From positions 32,543,841 through 32,607,840 of the forward strand of contig NC_091940.1 of assembly GCF_041260155.1 (NCBI RefSeq): 64,000 nucleotides of DNA, read 5' to 3'. The position numbers and the translations under genes were made by a program. Positions 1 to 12,300 of this stretch are shown one piece after another. Below the pieces are notes generated by a model that worked only from the letters and a program-made list of their open reading frames with translations, was not told where the DNA came from and did not search any database. Each line of letters begins with the position of its first letter. The first letter of the stretch is position 1. Source of the stretch: Ptychodera flava (Eukaryota > Hemichordata > Enteropneusta > Ptychoderidae).

Positions 1-298
1 CATGATTTCGCTAATCTACTGTCTGAGAATCCTTGCCTCATAAACTATTGTGAAAAGGGCAAACGGTGTCCTTGCAGTTTTGATACCTTCCGGCTTGACA
101 AATCAAATATAAGTCAATTCATGCACCATGGCATTATTTTGAAGTTGCATCTAGGGTTTCAAAATCCTTATGAACTATTTGAAAAATAGTGTGAATTGAA
201 AATCGTCATTTAAAACCCTAAACCTCACAGGCAGTGGTAAATTTATCTGTATTAATTTGAAGAGTCTACTGTATTATAAAAATAGTTCACCATTTCAC

Positions 299-3200
299 TC
301 GATATGACTTGGGCAATATCTTCCTTGTCTTTGTAGGTTAGATCAGGAGCTATTTTCACAAGCAGTGCTGGTTTTGGAGTTTTTGGCAAAGAATTTCTGG
401 CTTCCAAGACCTGTTGAAAGAGGAAATCACAGAATGAATGTACCAGCTTTTAGTATATGACTTTGCATTCTCTGCACCTTCAAGCGGTTTTTCTCCCAAT
501 ATTGTCATCATCATTTGTGATACCTGACACTATTTAACTATTTAAAATTCTCATCAACCCCTTCCTGCCACTTCTTCAAACATGATGACATCTTGTCCAA
601 TCAAGATGGTTAAAGCTACATGATGCATGGCACATGCCTCAATCATTCATGCAAATCTTTCTGAAAATACAATGGACACATTGTCCAACGGTCAGAAGGT
701 CTTATCACTACAGTTGTTGGGTTGTGTGACAAGGCGTACCTTTTCTAAGAGTTCTTGCAGCTGTTCCCTGCCTTGCATCAATCTAAGTCCAGGTGTGTTG
801 GGACTTGAAATGTTAATCACAATGTAATCTGCAAGTGGTCCTAATTTCTGAACACCTTTGACATAATCTGCCACAGCATCAGGAGATGTCTTGTTTTTTC
901 CTAAGTTTACTCCAAGCAGACCTTTCCTTGCTACAAGGAAAATGAAATAATATAGCTGTCATTAAACTTTGCAGACTTTCATCTTTAATCTTACACACTT
1001 GTTTGGGCTGGGTTTTTTTCAGGATTCTGACACACTATACAATGTGGAAATCAAAGGCTGAGGCTGGTGAGTAGTTTTCACAAAAACATGGCTTTGTCAA
1101 TGGGGATTAGATTTGTAACAATAATTTAAATACCAAAAGCTGCGTCAAGGGACATTAGCTGAAACTTTTGACTAATTTTTCACTACTCTGTTTCAATGTA
1201 TCAACTATAGAATTTTACTATAATCCGATCATCATGACCAATGCCCGGTGTCCTGCTTGCCAACACAGCCTGTACATGTGAAATGACCATTGTTATTGTT
1301 GATAAATGTATTCTAGTCCAGACCTAAATACAAAATTTAAACAATAACAATGCAGATTATACTCATATAGGGTATATTTATGAGCTAACTATTAGGAATT
1401 TTTCCATGGTTCAGGGATTCAAACCAGAAACTGCAGATGATACACAGAACAAACAAAATAAAATGACCAAAGTTACAGCTAATGGATCTTTAGCATAGAC
1501 CCCAGAAAAACAACTTTTTCTCTAGAGTCTACGGTTAGAGGTAAACTTGATGATCAGCCATTCATTCCACTACATCAACTTCATGGCCATAAAGTATACA
1601 TGTGAAGTAATGGTAGGGACGTCAAAGTCTACCATACGTGACCTTAAACTAAGGGTAAATACTATTTAAATCAAAATCTGCACTTTCATGCAGAATCAGC
1701 CACGGCCTGTAAGGAAATGTTCTATGATCCATGGTTTGGAAAATAACCATGTATCCACATTCGCACCTTTTTTGCCATTTCGCCATGTTTCAAGTCTTTG
1801 GTAAGCAGCATCATGCCCATCACTGTTAAAACCATACCTGTGTGAAACAATACAAATTATTTATGCAAGAATAATATCTGGTGAAATCAAATTTCTTGCC
1901 ATATTTGTTACTTCTGAGTTAGTTGGTACAAAATGATAAATAAACCTGAATTTGCAAAATGTTAGAGGAGTGCTACATTGATCTCAATCACTCAAGCTCT
2001 TAATTGCCACTTACATGCCATGAACCCTTTCATTGCCATGGTTTGGCCCAAACCTATATGTAATCAATGGTGAGTGTGGACCTGTTAATTGGGGATTGGG
2101 GTGAACATTTTAACAGGTTAAAGGTGTTCTAACTCTTGCGATATATTGTGTTGTTACAAAGAGAGAAAATACAAGAAGTAACAGTGATACAAAGTGCAAG
2201 ACAGGTGGAAGAGTATCCTCAAAATTTCAAGATTATCTGCATTTTTTGAGTCAACTTAGCAATTTCTTCAAATTCAACTTTGGCCACTCAATAACAATTT
2301 GTGTGATATGTGAAATCTTTTGAGTCAAAGAGAAAACTCTGAGTGAGTTGCAGGTACAATTAGCACAAACTGTTCACCCCGTTCCCTGTAAACAGGCCTA
2401 CAATCACCATTGATAACAATTGGTTTGGGCCAAACCAAGGTGCTTAAAGGGTTATAAGGCATCAGTGTGTCTTCAAAGCCGACTTTTACAAGCATCATTG
2501 AATCAAGAAACTCGTCTCTGACACAATAAAATTTTACATATTATGCGTACTGGTATGGGACTGATGCAAATAATTTTCCAAATATTCTTGAATCCAGGAC
2601 TGAAAGGGCTGTCACATGAGGGCGCTACAAGTGTGGGAGAGCCTTCATATGACAACAGTCCCTACATCCACGTAAGGTGTAGGTGGAGGGACTGTGAAAT
2701 AACAGGCCTTTCAGTCTTCAGTAAAGTGATACTCCTCAAAAGTCAAGAGAGAATCGTTAACCAGCAGAGTCACCTGTTAATTATCGCTTTATCTTCAGTC
2801 AATCTGAAGACTCTTGGTTTTGGATTTCCTTCCTGGGGTTCCGGTGTCACACTGCCAATCTCTACAAACCCAAATCCAACCTTTAGAAGTCCATTCATGG
2901 CATCTGCGTGTTTGTCAAATCCCGCTGCCAAACCTACTGGGTTACTGAACTCCCTGCCAAACACTGTGGTTTTCTAGGATAAGAGCAAGAACAGGATGGA
3001 AAGATATGGAAAAATTTAGATATGTGTTTAATTTATTGCACTTCAATAATTGGAAAAAAAAAGATCTCTGAAATAAAATGCAAATAAATCTTGACAATTA
3101 TTGAGCAAAATGCAATATCAAAAAATAAATAATCCACTTTCCTTTAAGGAGTCTGGGTGAAGCCTTTGAAGGCAGTTTTCACACACATAATTATACATTT

Positions 3201-5358
3201 CTACTAATGGTACTGTAACATTAGGAGGGATAAATAAAATCATCACTTCATTTAAGATAAAGGATCATACTAATACTGTACTATCTGTCAACTAAAGAAA
3301 TGAAAGACTTGTCTCCATAACACTTTAACAGATACTTTTTCAAATTCAGGGCTGCTCTGCGCTTCAATGCAATTTTCCATAATTACAAAGTGGGCATAAT
3401 ATCATATTGCCACAATGTCATTTTCTAAAAGTCTTTAAGATCAGAGTGAATTTGCAGATATCCTTACAAAATGACAATGAAAGAGGAACATTTCAATATA
3501 TGTACAATATGAAGTGGGAATTTGAGAAATCATTTGCAATTAAGTTGGTAATTATTGATACTACTAAAGGTAGAATGTATAGTTGACCTTTGACCTTACC
3601 AAAGCTGGTGGATCGGCATACTTGTTCCTTGGTACAAGTCCCCATGCTGCCATCCTGACCCCAAGTTCATGACCCTTCTCAGCGGAGACTACTCTCATCG
3701 TTGGCATCAAGATCTCTCGGTAGAATCGCTCATGTCCACTGACTGTGCATATTCCACCAAAGAACATAAAACCACCACTCACAATAATGGCTGCTGACTT
3801 GATTTTACTCTGGGTTCAGGTAGGAAGACACAGAGAAATACATTTATCCATTTATGCAGGTCTGCCTGTCAGATGACTTTGAACATTCAAGAACCTTTGA
3901 AGAAACATGAATTATTACGCTTGATAATGTGCAATCTTGTTAAAGTCAGATTAGAAAATCTGAAAAAAATGCAAACAACAAGCAAATGTGGAAATGTTAC
4001 CATCACTACATTCTATTTATTCAGATATTATGTCAACAGCTCCTTGGAGAACCTGCAGCAGCTTCATGACAATGATGTAAATTTGTGTTGTTTAGATGGC
4101 CTTCAAATTGGTTTTCAAACAATAAGTTTTTTGTTTGCAATGTTTTGTGGCTGATTTATCACAAATACATCTTGCAGTAAATAGCAATTTCACTGAAGAA
4201 AGCAATATTTGTCTTGAAGAGAGCAGATAGTAGACACCGGATGTGTTTCTCTACCACTGCATGTTCAATAAATAAAAGTATTACACAACATCTTGTTAAA
4301 TAAAAGTTAAACAAATCCTCGGTCATGATATATTCTTCATAACCACAATTTCTACCTTTTTTTTCTGTATTCTTTTCATCATTACCTTGTCAATTAAAAT
4401 TTTCAATTTCAGTTTGTGAATGTACTATGTCAGCTACATCATTTTCTCATTACCTGCAAGCAAATTGGAGACTGTTTGATCCTTACAATTTTCATAGCTA
4501 CTTTCTTTCATCTTAATCTCATCTTTATGATGGTCACATATCAAAATATTGGATGAAACCCAACACACTTACTTCATTCACCAAGTGAGTTGCAGTTTAC
4601 AGTCATGGCTGAACTGAATTTGGTTGAATCAAAGCTAGTGGAACAGGTGTTACTTTCTATGGTTGAATGTTTTATGTGAAGTGTGTTCAATTATTGATGC
4701 ATTTGCAGATGGAACTATGTTCCACAATACCTTATTGATTTTATCTGGGAGTTCAAAGGTCATCAAAAGTCTGAATATGGACGCTTATCATTAAAACATC
4801 AACATAACATTAACTATTGCTACTTATTTTGAACTAGATTCCCTAAGTCTAAGTCGGGGAGATCATAAGAACAAGTTCAGCAAAATTAATTTTCGTTATA
4901 AAGTATTAAACGAGCTTTCATAGTTCTCTCCTTTGGTAGATACCTCTTTATAACATTTATGAACTTGAACTAGCTAAACGAGGGATGCAATGACTGTTAC
5001 ACACGTACTCGTGCACTTTGCATATTGCATGGATGTACAAAAATCTATTATTGTACATCCATGCATATTGTAAGGAAACAGCAATTTCCCCGTAAACTGA
5101 ACTGTACATTTGACTTCTCCAACTTTGCTTGTTTCTTGGGCCGACAATTCTCCGACAATCGAATTGATCAAAACGTCGTTTTTTGTTGTTGTTTTTTGGT
5201 TTTTTTTTTTTTGGGGGGGGGGTGTATTTCAAGCAACACAGTGCACCCCGTCCAGCTACGTGGCAACTAACATATGCGACATCATGTATTGTGCACCTTT
5301 TCTGCATTTAGGTAATACAATGTTACATCATGATGATTACATATGATATACTTACCAT
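299..5358 (-). CDS. DHODH: Dihydroorotate dehydrogenase (quinone), 5' part of gene
   Basis: Mitochondrial inner-membrane flavoenzyme of pyrimidine synthesis that oxidises dihydroorotate to orotate and passes electrons to ubiquinone. Exons in transcript order: 5358-5356 (the ATG only, at the end of a leader exon), 3809-3600, 2973-2774, 1837-1767, 930-740 and 410-about 299; phases agree at all the junctions inside the window. Visible in the roughly 262 codons present: a short basic and hydrophobic N-terminus ([18 protein letters not shown]), [11 protein letters not shown], the flavin-site block [38 protein letters not shown], the [12 protein letters not shown] loop and LVKIAPDL. The order matches class 2 DHODH of animals; the full family length is about 395 residues, so the C-terminal exons lie left of base 1. 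The start rests on a strong donor right after the ATG (ATG|gtaagt) and an in-frame TGA 24 bases upstream; this first exon is less certain than the rest. The donor at 299 is a best guess. Confidence 0.9.
2021..2123 (+). repeat. MITE family M1, copy 1
   Basis: About 100 bases starting AACCCTTTCATTGCCATGG, then TTTGGCCCAAACC, ATCAATGGTGAGTGTGGACC and ending near AACAGGTTAAAGG. Five related copies occur in this window. The ends (TTAACCCTTT and AGGTTAAA) are weak inverted repeats of the kind seen in short piggyBac-like or TTAA-targeting MITEs; that class is an inference. In DHODH intron 3. Confidence 0.7.
2371..2454 (-). repeat. MITE family M1, copy 2 (inverted)
   Basis: Reverse-complement copy of the same family (TGTTCACCCC at one end, TTAAAGGGTTA at the other, with TGGTTTGGGCCAAACCA inside). 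It lies 250 bases from copy 1 and faces it, so the pair could fold together in the DHODH transcript. Confidence 0.7.
5026..5065. repeat. Perfect 15-bp hairpin in DHODH intron 1
   Basis: TGCATGGATGTACAA and its exact complement TTGTACATCCATGCA are separated by a 10-base loop. A related CATGGATGTACAAAA occurs at about 6230. It could be the core of a small foldback repeat; no function is visible. Confidence 0.6.
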
Positions 5359-5864
5359 GCTACACAGTACACTGCACTGTCACGAACTGAAGCACGATCT
5401 GACTCGCTCAAATTAATCGACAGCTAGCCAAGACGAGCTAAAATCTCGTTTACAATGAACGAAGTCCGTCACCTTAACATCACAATAAGAAAAGAACATT
5501 CAAGCATGGCTCAAAGTAGTAAAAGTATCTGTAGCCTGTAGGGCTTCGTTCGACCTTGGCGGGAGATTGTTTGGTTGTTTATTGTTACTGCACTCCAAAA
5601 AATGAGTCGGTGACCCATGACCGGATGACCCAGCCAAGTTGATCCAGCCAGCCAAAGTAATATTCATCGGCTATTATAAGTTAAAAGAGAGATCGATGGT
5701 TTAAATACTTCACCAGTTGATAACTTTTTCGAATAATTGACGGAAATCATCAACGACACACATTTAATAATTAGCTCCTACAAAGTTATTTGCATTTAAC
5801 GGGCTGGTCTGCTGGGGCGCCGCCAACGTCTGCAGTAGAGTAGAGCGAAGGAGTCCACTAAAAG
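5359..5864. promoter_or_regulatory. Bidirectional promoter region between DHODH and DDX1
   Basis: The two start codons face away from each other with 506 bases between them, so both leaders and both promoters must fit here. The part next to DDX1 is locally richer in G, C and CpG (around 5790-5850, with gggcgccgcc). The DDX1 start sits in AAAGATGGGG, close to a YY1-type site, which often overlaps start codons of housekeeping genes. I see no clear TATA box. The assignment is positional; exact transcription starts are not visible. Confidence 0.6.
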
Positions 5865-8800
5865 ATGGGGACTGCATTTTTGGGTGAGTTTTATGTAATT
5901 ACAGCGCGGTAATAATAAGCTATGCAGGTATATATGGCGTCGAGAGCTCCTTTGATCCTTTTCTTGGCTCAGGCTACTTTAAGAAGGAAAAATAATCAAC
6001 TGTTTGTCAAGTATGTTTATTTGTTGTCGCGTATGCGTGCCTTGTTGTCCACGTTGATCACATGTGTTGCAATATTCCTCACCCAGACATCCATGTCACT
6101 CATATCAACGTTCATGCCAGCCTGGCATGCTATGTGCTGATTCAGCACATAGCAAATTCGAAGAGTAATATCACTTTCTGTTTAGATATTCGTTCTATTA
6201 AAAAGTTTCAGACAGCATCTAACTGTATCCATGGATGTACAAAACCAGATCATTGGACATTGCTGATGGGATCCCATCAGGCATGTCAGGCAAGGGTTAC
6301 TCCAGGGGATTATAGAGGCAGTGCCAACAAGGAAAGGGGAAAATATCAACTGCCCCTAAAATTTTGTTCTTATTGATGTACTAGTGTTTTTTGAAAAGTT
6401 GAATAAGCTGTATAGCATATAGAAATACAAGCACAGTGTTAGCTGCAAAATTGTAGCTCTACCGTGTGGCGGTCGGTGAGTTTTGGTTTTTGCGACCTCC
6501 CTCACCAGTAGAGCTACAATGCCGAAGGCCCTGAAGCATACAAAATAAGCACGCTGCACATGGCACGGCATTCTGATGTAAAATCCCATATATTTACAGC
6601 ATTTGGTCATACTGATTTATCACTACTGAAGATTAAACACTATACTACACTAACCTTGTCGTGTATGGGGTTTGGTATTTGTTCAAATACGTCGATCGCG
6701 TTCCAAAAAACATTTCTTGGAGCCGCCATTACCAACTCCCGGTAATGGCGGCTCCCAGAAACATGCTCAATGTTTATGGAACGCGATCGACGTGTTTGCG
6801 CTAGTACCAAACCCCATAAGCGACAAGGTTAGTGTTGTATAGTGTTCAGTCTTCAGTAGTGATAAATCGGTACGACCAAATGCAGTAAATATGTGGGATT
6901 TTACATGAAAATGCCGCGCCATGTGTGGCGCGCTTATTTTGTATGCTACAGGGCCTTCGTCATTGTAGCTCTACTGGTGAGCGATGTCGCAAAAACCAAA
7001 ACTCACCGACCGCCTCACCGTAGAGCTACAATTTTGCAGCTAGCACAGTGTAGGCTATAATTCTGGCATGCAAAAGGACTGGTAGCAGTAAGTGCTCTTC
7101 TATAGCCAGGCAAACACTGATACTGTCACAGAGCTGTTACTAACTCACTCCCATTTTTACTGTTGAAGTCAAGTTTTGCCTCAGGTTCAAGTATTTTATG
7201 TCTGTGCTTTACATTAAATTAAACAACAAAACCCCATACAAATGGGCTCTCAAAGTGTTTCTACCATTGGCTTTAAACAGTATGTCTTGATGATGAAAAC
7301 AACTAAACTACATTTATCAGTTGTCCGGAGCCAGGCTTATGTCAATTCCGCCAAATTCTTGAACTTTCTGTGACTAACCTCCGTACTTTTTTAGAAGCAA
7401 AGGGGGAAAGAAAATTGAATCATTAGTGTTGTGGGATATCATTTGAGATACTAACCAAGATACCACAGGAATTTAGTCTGGTAAAATATTCAGAGCAGGT
7501 CAGGGGTGAGATAATTGGGGGACCTCTGCAATGATCATTTCTTCACTATTGCTTTTCTGTTTACAGAGTTGGGCATCATGCCCGAAATCAGCAAGGCAGT
7601 TGAAGAAATGGACTGGCTGTAAGTTAAAGGTTGCATTGTACATTATCAGCAATACCCATATGTGTAAAATGATTTGATGAAGCTCCGAAATTGTCTTTTA
7701 CGTGTCTCCAAATGTCCATTAGATGTACTATTCATTGCTCCCCTACCTGCGAAACGTATGTGTTTCAGGAAGTGTTCAAATTTAATTTGTTTCTCAATTT
7801 TTGAGGTACTTTTTGATTTTAAGTCAAACAATTTTTGCAGACTGCCGACTGATATCCAAGGAGAATCGATACCACTAATTCTTGGAGGAGGTGATGTCTT
7901 GATGGTAAGTCAGAAAGTGCTTGTGAAATCTTTGACAATCACAGTAAATGCAATTGTAAATGCAGATACATTGTTTGAACATAACGTTATAGAATTGATA
8001 TTCGGAGTCAGGGAAGGCAATTTTTCATGTCATTGGACAACAAAATTCTAATGTAGCTGTGACAATGTGTTCAAAGTCAGACACAGGAATAGTACATTGA
8101 GTTCTGTGCACATGTCATCTATCGCTCCAGTTCATTCAAAAGTTCGTGTTAAAACATCAATTAGCAAGGGAAACACACAATGAATTAGCTGGTACTGACC
8201 ATTTTCAAATGCCATACAATCTGGTATTGCTATGTAGTGATTTTGCTCATACTAAGAAAAGCGCCGTCTCAGACATACTTGATGATAAATCTGATGAATA
8301 TGAAAATGTATATGTAGTGTAGGGCATTTATTTATTCATCTGTTTTTTATGTATTTGTTTATTTATTTGATGCATCAACAGGCGTTCAAGGCCCAATAAC
8401 AGACTCTGACAAACACACAAATTACAAACAAACATAACAGACAACTAGTAACAAGAATAAAAGTATTCAATATAAAGTGAAATTTACTGAAAAAGACCGA
8501 CATTACCAGTATTACACTTTTATAATTTTCTTACCACACAGGCTGCTGAAACTGGAAGTGGCAAGACAGGGGTGAGTATATTCATGTTGAAAGCTCTTTG
8601 TACACTCTGAAGTTAACAACATTCTTTTTGTATACTTAATGAAATAATCAGTTACATGGCAAAAAGTTAGTGATGGACAAGTGTCAGTTAATGATTATAG
8701 ATGCCCTCTCCTTTAGCGTCCTAGAGCCCTGGACTCTTTGTGGTTTCCTTCCAGTGCCAGCATGGAATTTCATTTGAAATCACGTAGCACCGCCAGCCAC

Positions 8801-9326
8801 AAGTGACCATACTATTCTGCTGAGTCACAGGTTATATAAATTTTCATGATATAATGCACATTGTGTCATACATTAAAAATATGAGCATTAAAAAAACAAA
8901 AACAAAGTGAACTAGTACTGCCCAGGGGCACTCACAGAAATGCCAAGTCTCTGAGAATCTTGGTGTACTTGTGATGTGCTCCATTAACTCTCATAAGTGC
9001 ATACATTCATATCACAGTCTTGGAGCAAGACTACCCAATATAAACCATGAGAATTTCCCACCCCTTCAAACATACCATGAGAATAACTCGCGTCCACCTC
9101 TTCCAATGTTTGCTCTTAAGTATTATCATTTTCCTGGTTACAAAAGTTAGTATCAGATAAATAGATAATCACATAGACACTGTTCTGACTTTAACATCAC
9201 GTTCAGTCACTGTTTGAAATTTTCATTATTAGGCTTTCTGCATGCCAGTGATTCAGATTGTATCTGAGACAATCAAAGACATTCAAGAAGGCAAAGGAGG
9301 AAAAGCAAAGATGACTTTCAAATCTG
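5865..9326 (+). CDS. DDX1: DDX1 exons 1-5: N-terminus, Q motif and Walker A
   Basis: Residues 1-86. The N-terminus reads [20 protein letters not shown], then [20 protein letters not shown], which holds the Q motif that senses adenine. Exon 4 is only 30 bases (8542-8571) and encodes [10 protein letters not shown], the nucleotide-binding P-loop. Exon 5 continues [10 protein letters not shown] into a lysine-rich stretch before the SPRY insert. Intron 1 carries the 603-bp foldback element at 6440-7042. Confidence 0.95.
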
Positions 9327-12300
9327 GTAAGTACAGATGAATAATTACGCATCTTCAAAATTCCTAAATTTCAAAGGTGTTCTTAAAATTAGAATTTATA
9401 GTAGTAATAGTCATTATGGGAATTTAAAGGTATACGTTACTAAGTCTCCCACCTGTCCTTTAAAGAGGTCCACACTCATCATTGATAACAATAAGGATTG
9501 GGCCAGACCATGTTGGTTAAAGGGGTAATTGTGGTCTTACATGGTGATTTACTGCCTGTGAAATTTAGAGTTCATAACAGTTAAATTTTGGCATAAAATT
9601 TCATATGTATCATTTTTAACAGACTTGATTAGATGTTGGTAGAGTTTCATCCATTCCGTTGGAGCATTTGTTGGTATGATTAACGTCGGAAAGAGTTTAG
9701 AAAACAGAAGAGAATTGTGTGACAATTTTATATTGAAGCAAGTTATTATTTTAGTGTGACATGTATTTTGGAGAATATGTCTCCGTTTCACAAAGTGTGT
9801 TTCAACCAAGTTGCAGATGATGAATGAAAATTTTTATGTGTGGAGTTTTGCAGTATTATCAAGTCATTTTAAATGTGTAATAAAACTTAATCAGTGTGTT
9901 TGCTTTTCTTTCCTCGTAGATACTACAAAATGGAGAATGAATGTATATGATCGAGGATCATCTCTAGGTACAGTCCTTCCAAAATGCTTGTTAAACATAT
10001 TTCTGTTTGAAGAAGTATGCACCTTGAAATTGAAAGACTTAACCTTTTGCTCAAACTTTCCTCAAGCAATCTTTCAAACATTGTCTACGAAAACCAAGAA
10101 TACAAGCTGGCCACCATGCAAATTAGGGTAATATGATAACCAATTACCTTAAATTTACCGACAATTGAAATTCAATATGGCCGCCATTTCTGTATTAAAT
10201 CTGTGGGAAAATTAAAATTCTCAGTTTTCACAAAATAAAGTGGTGAATATGTCATTCACTCCAAGAGCTTCTAAATGAGTCTAAACAAGCAGTAGACCAG
10301 AAAAGTAAATCTGCCCCTAAGGCGCAATCTACTGTAAATGAAATTGCGCTTTAATTTCCGTTTAAGCTTCATACATGGGCAAGAAAATTTTCAAAATCAT
10401 CAAATTTTAGCTTCAAGATACTGTATAAACAGACTATTAAAATCAATTTTTGTTTCAGCAATGGACAAAGAAGGCTTACTTTGTCAGAGTCGTGATCACC
10501 ATTCCTGGCACGGCACTCGGTCTAACAAAGGTGTCCGGGGAAAAGGTGAGCTAGTGTGTGCATCCAGTATTACACTACTGTGTAACAACAGATTTGAAGC
10601 TAGTCTGTAAACTCTGAAATTCCTTTGATATCATTTAGTAGTTATTTTTAAAAGGTAACATATGGATGAACAAGTGAGCTTTTGAATTTAGACCTCTGAG
10701 TATTTTCAAACACGTTTCTATGTAACGTATTGTCATCTGTGATGTATATGAATTAGTCATCAGTATTTCTTTTGAGTCTGTCATAATGAAATCGACTCTT
10801 GTAAAATGAACGATTGGATACAAAATTGTAGAAGCTATATACAAATTACTAGATGCATTCTCCAAGTTGAAGAACTTTACAGACAGGTACACCTACCCTG
10901 GTAAGTTTCCTAATTTGAGCTTGGGTTTTCTGCTGGAAATGGCAGTTTTGAACAGTACTGTAAATGGACAGCTCTCAGTGTTCAGTGCTTATTTCTAGCA
11001 TTTGAAACATCCCAAAATGTGTACTCTGCTTGCCTTGTAGGCAAATACTACTATGAAGCTACAGTTACAGATGAGGGTCTGTGTCGAGTAGGGTGGGCAA
11101 CACCCAAGGCAGACCTCAGTTTAGGTGAGTTACACTCAACAACTGCAACCAATGTGTCTGTCATGAAGGTCTCGCTTTGATTTTATTGCACCATTGCAAT
11201 GAAGATTGTGTTTACATGTTTTTATATCACAAAATTGCCGAGACTGTTTTCAAAGTTTTCAAAGTAGTAATGCCAAAAATTACATTGCAATCGATGATAA
11301 AGTCTTGTCTGACAACAAATTTTTGCTTCTTTAGAATTAACCCGATTTATGTGTCTCTAGGCATGTATGTCATTTGCACCAAAACCCTTTGGTGACTTAT
11401 TGAATGGACTGATGAGATGATTTCTACGGCTCCACTTTTGTTAAATGTTCATTAAAAAGTGTTACATGTCTTGTGAACCAAAAAAAAGTCATGTACAGGT
11501 AATACTCCAAAGTTCATTTCAAGTTTTCTGATTTGAACACAGCAAAGATCCTTCATGATGTGTTTTTCCCTCTCCTGGGATTTCATTTTGATATATGTTT
11601 GACAAAAAATCTATGCTTTCCCATTGTGCATGTTAGATTGCCCACAGCACATGTCATTTAGCATCTGTGTATCTCCAGTGCGTGCAGAAATAATACATAA
11701 CGTAAAAAATATGCACACACAATGGTCCATTCTGATCTTGATGAAATCCTTCGCCATATCCCTCTGTGACAGGTACTGACAAGCAAGGATTTGGTTATGG
11801 AGGGACTGGCAAGAAATCCTTCGGTCGACAGTTTGATGATTATGGAGGGGTGAGTGCCTACACAATAAAATGATGCATTGCCAGGTTGCTTTGGTCAGTT
11901 TTTGAAGAAGATGGCCATTTATTATTCCTTGTGTAAGGCAGTGATATCTCTTCTTGTATTATTCGTAAATTCAAAGATAACAAATCTATCAGTTTGACAT
12001 GAACAAAGGGGAAAATTTAAAGGGGAAGTACACCAATGCTGATGTTTATTATATTATATGTGCTAGCTTTTGGGTCGTTTATTCCATAATAGCCATCTTC
12101 GTCATTTATAACTCCCGGGATTTTTGTACAAAATGAATAAAAATTGTGGCAAAAGTTGCAGTTTACCGCTTAATCAACTTAATGTATTTTGAATCATGGG
12201 GGAAAGCGCAAGCTTGGCGCTTTCATCACATGATATGGCAGGGACCATCTTCCAATGGGTATGGCATTATCCACTCACGCTCACACCAGGCTGTGCGTAT

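Noticed and set aside
1-290. Next DHODH exon at the left edge
   Set aside because: The expected sequence after LVKIAPDL...DIAQVIS (family IDGLIVTNTT) was not found here, so the next exon is taken to lie outside the window.
2543-2977. 144-codon plus-strand frame
   Set aside because: Antisense of DHODH exon 2973-2774 and its flanks; the minus strand carries the family motifs.
6062-6745. Frames of 60-100 codons in DDX1 intron 1
   Set aside because: They run across the foldback arms and show no family resemblance.
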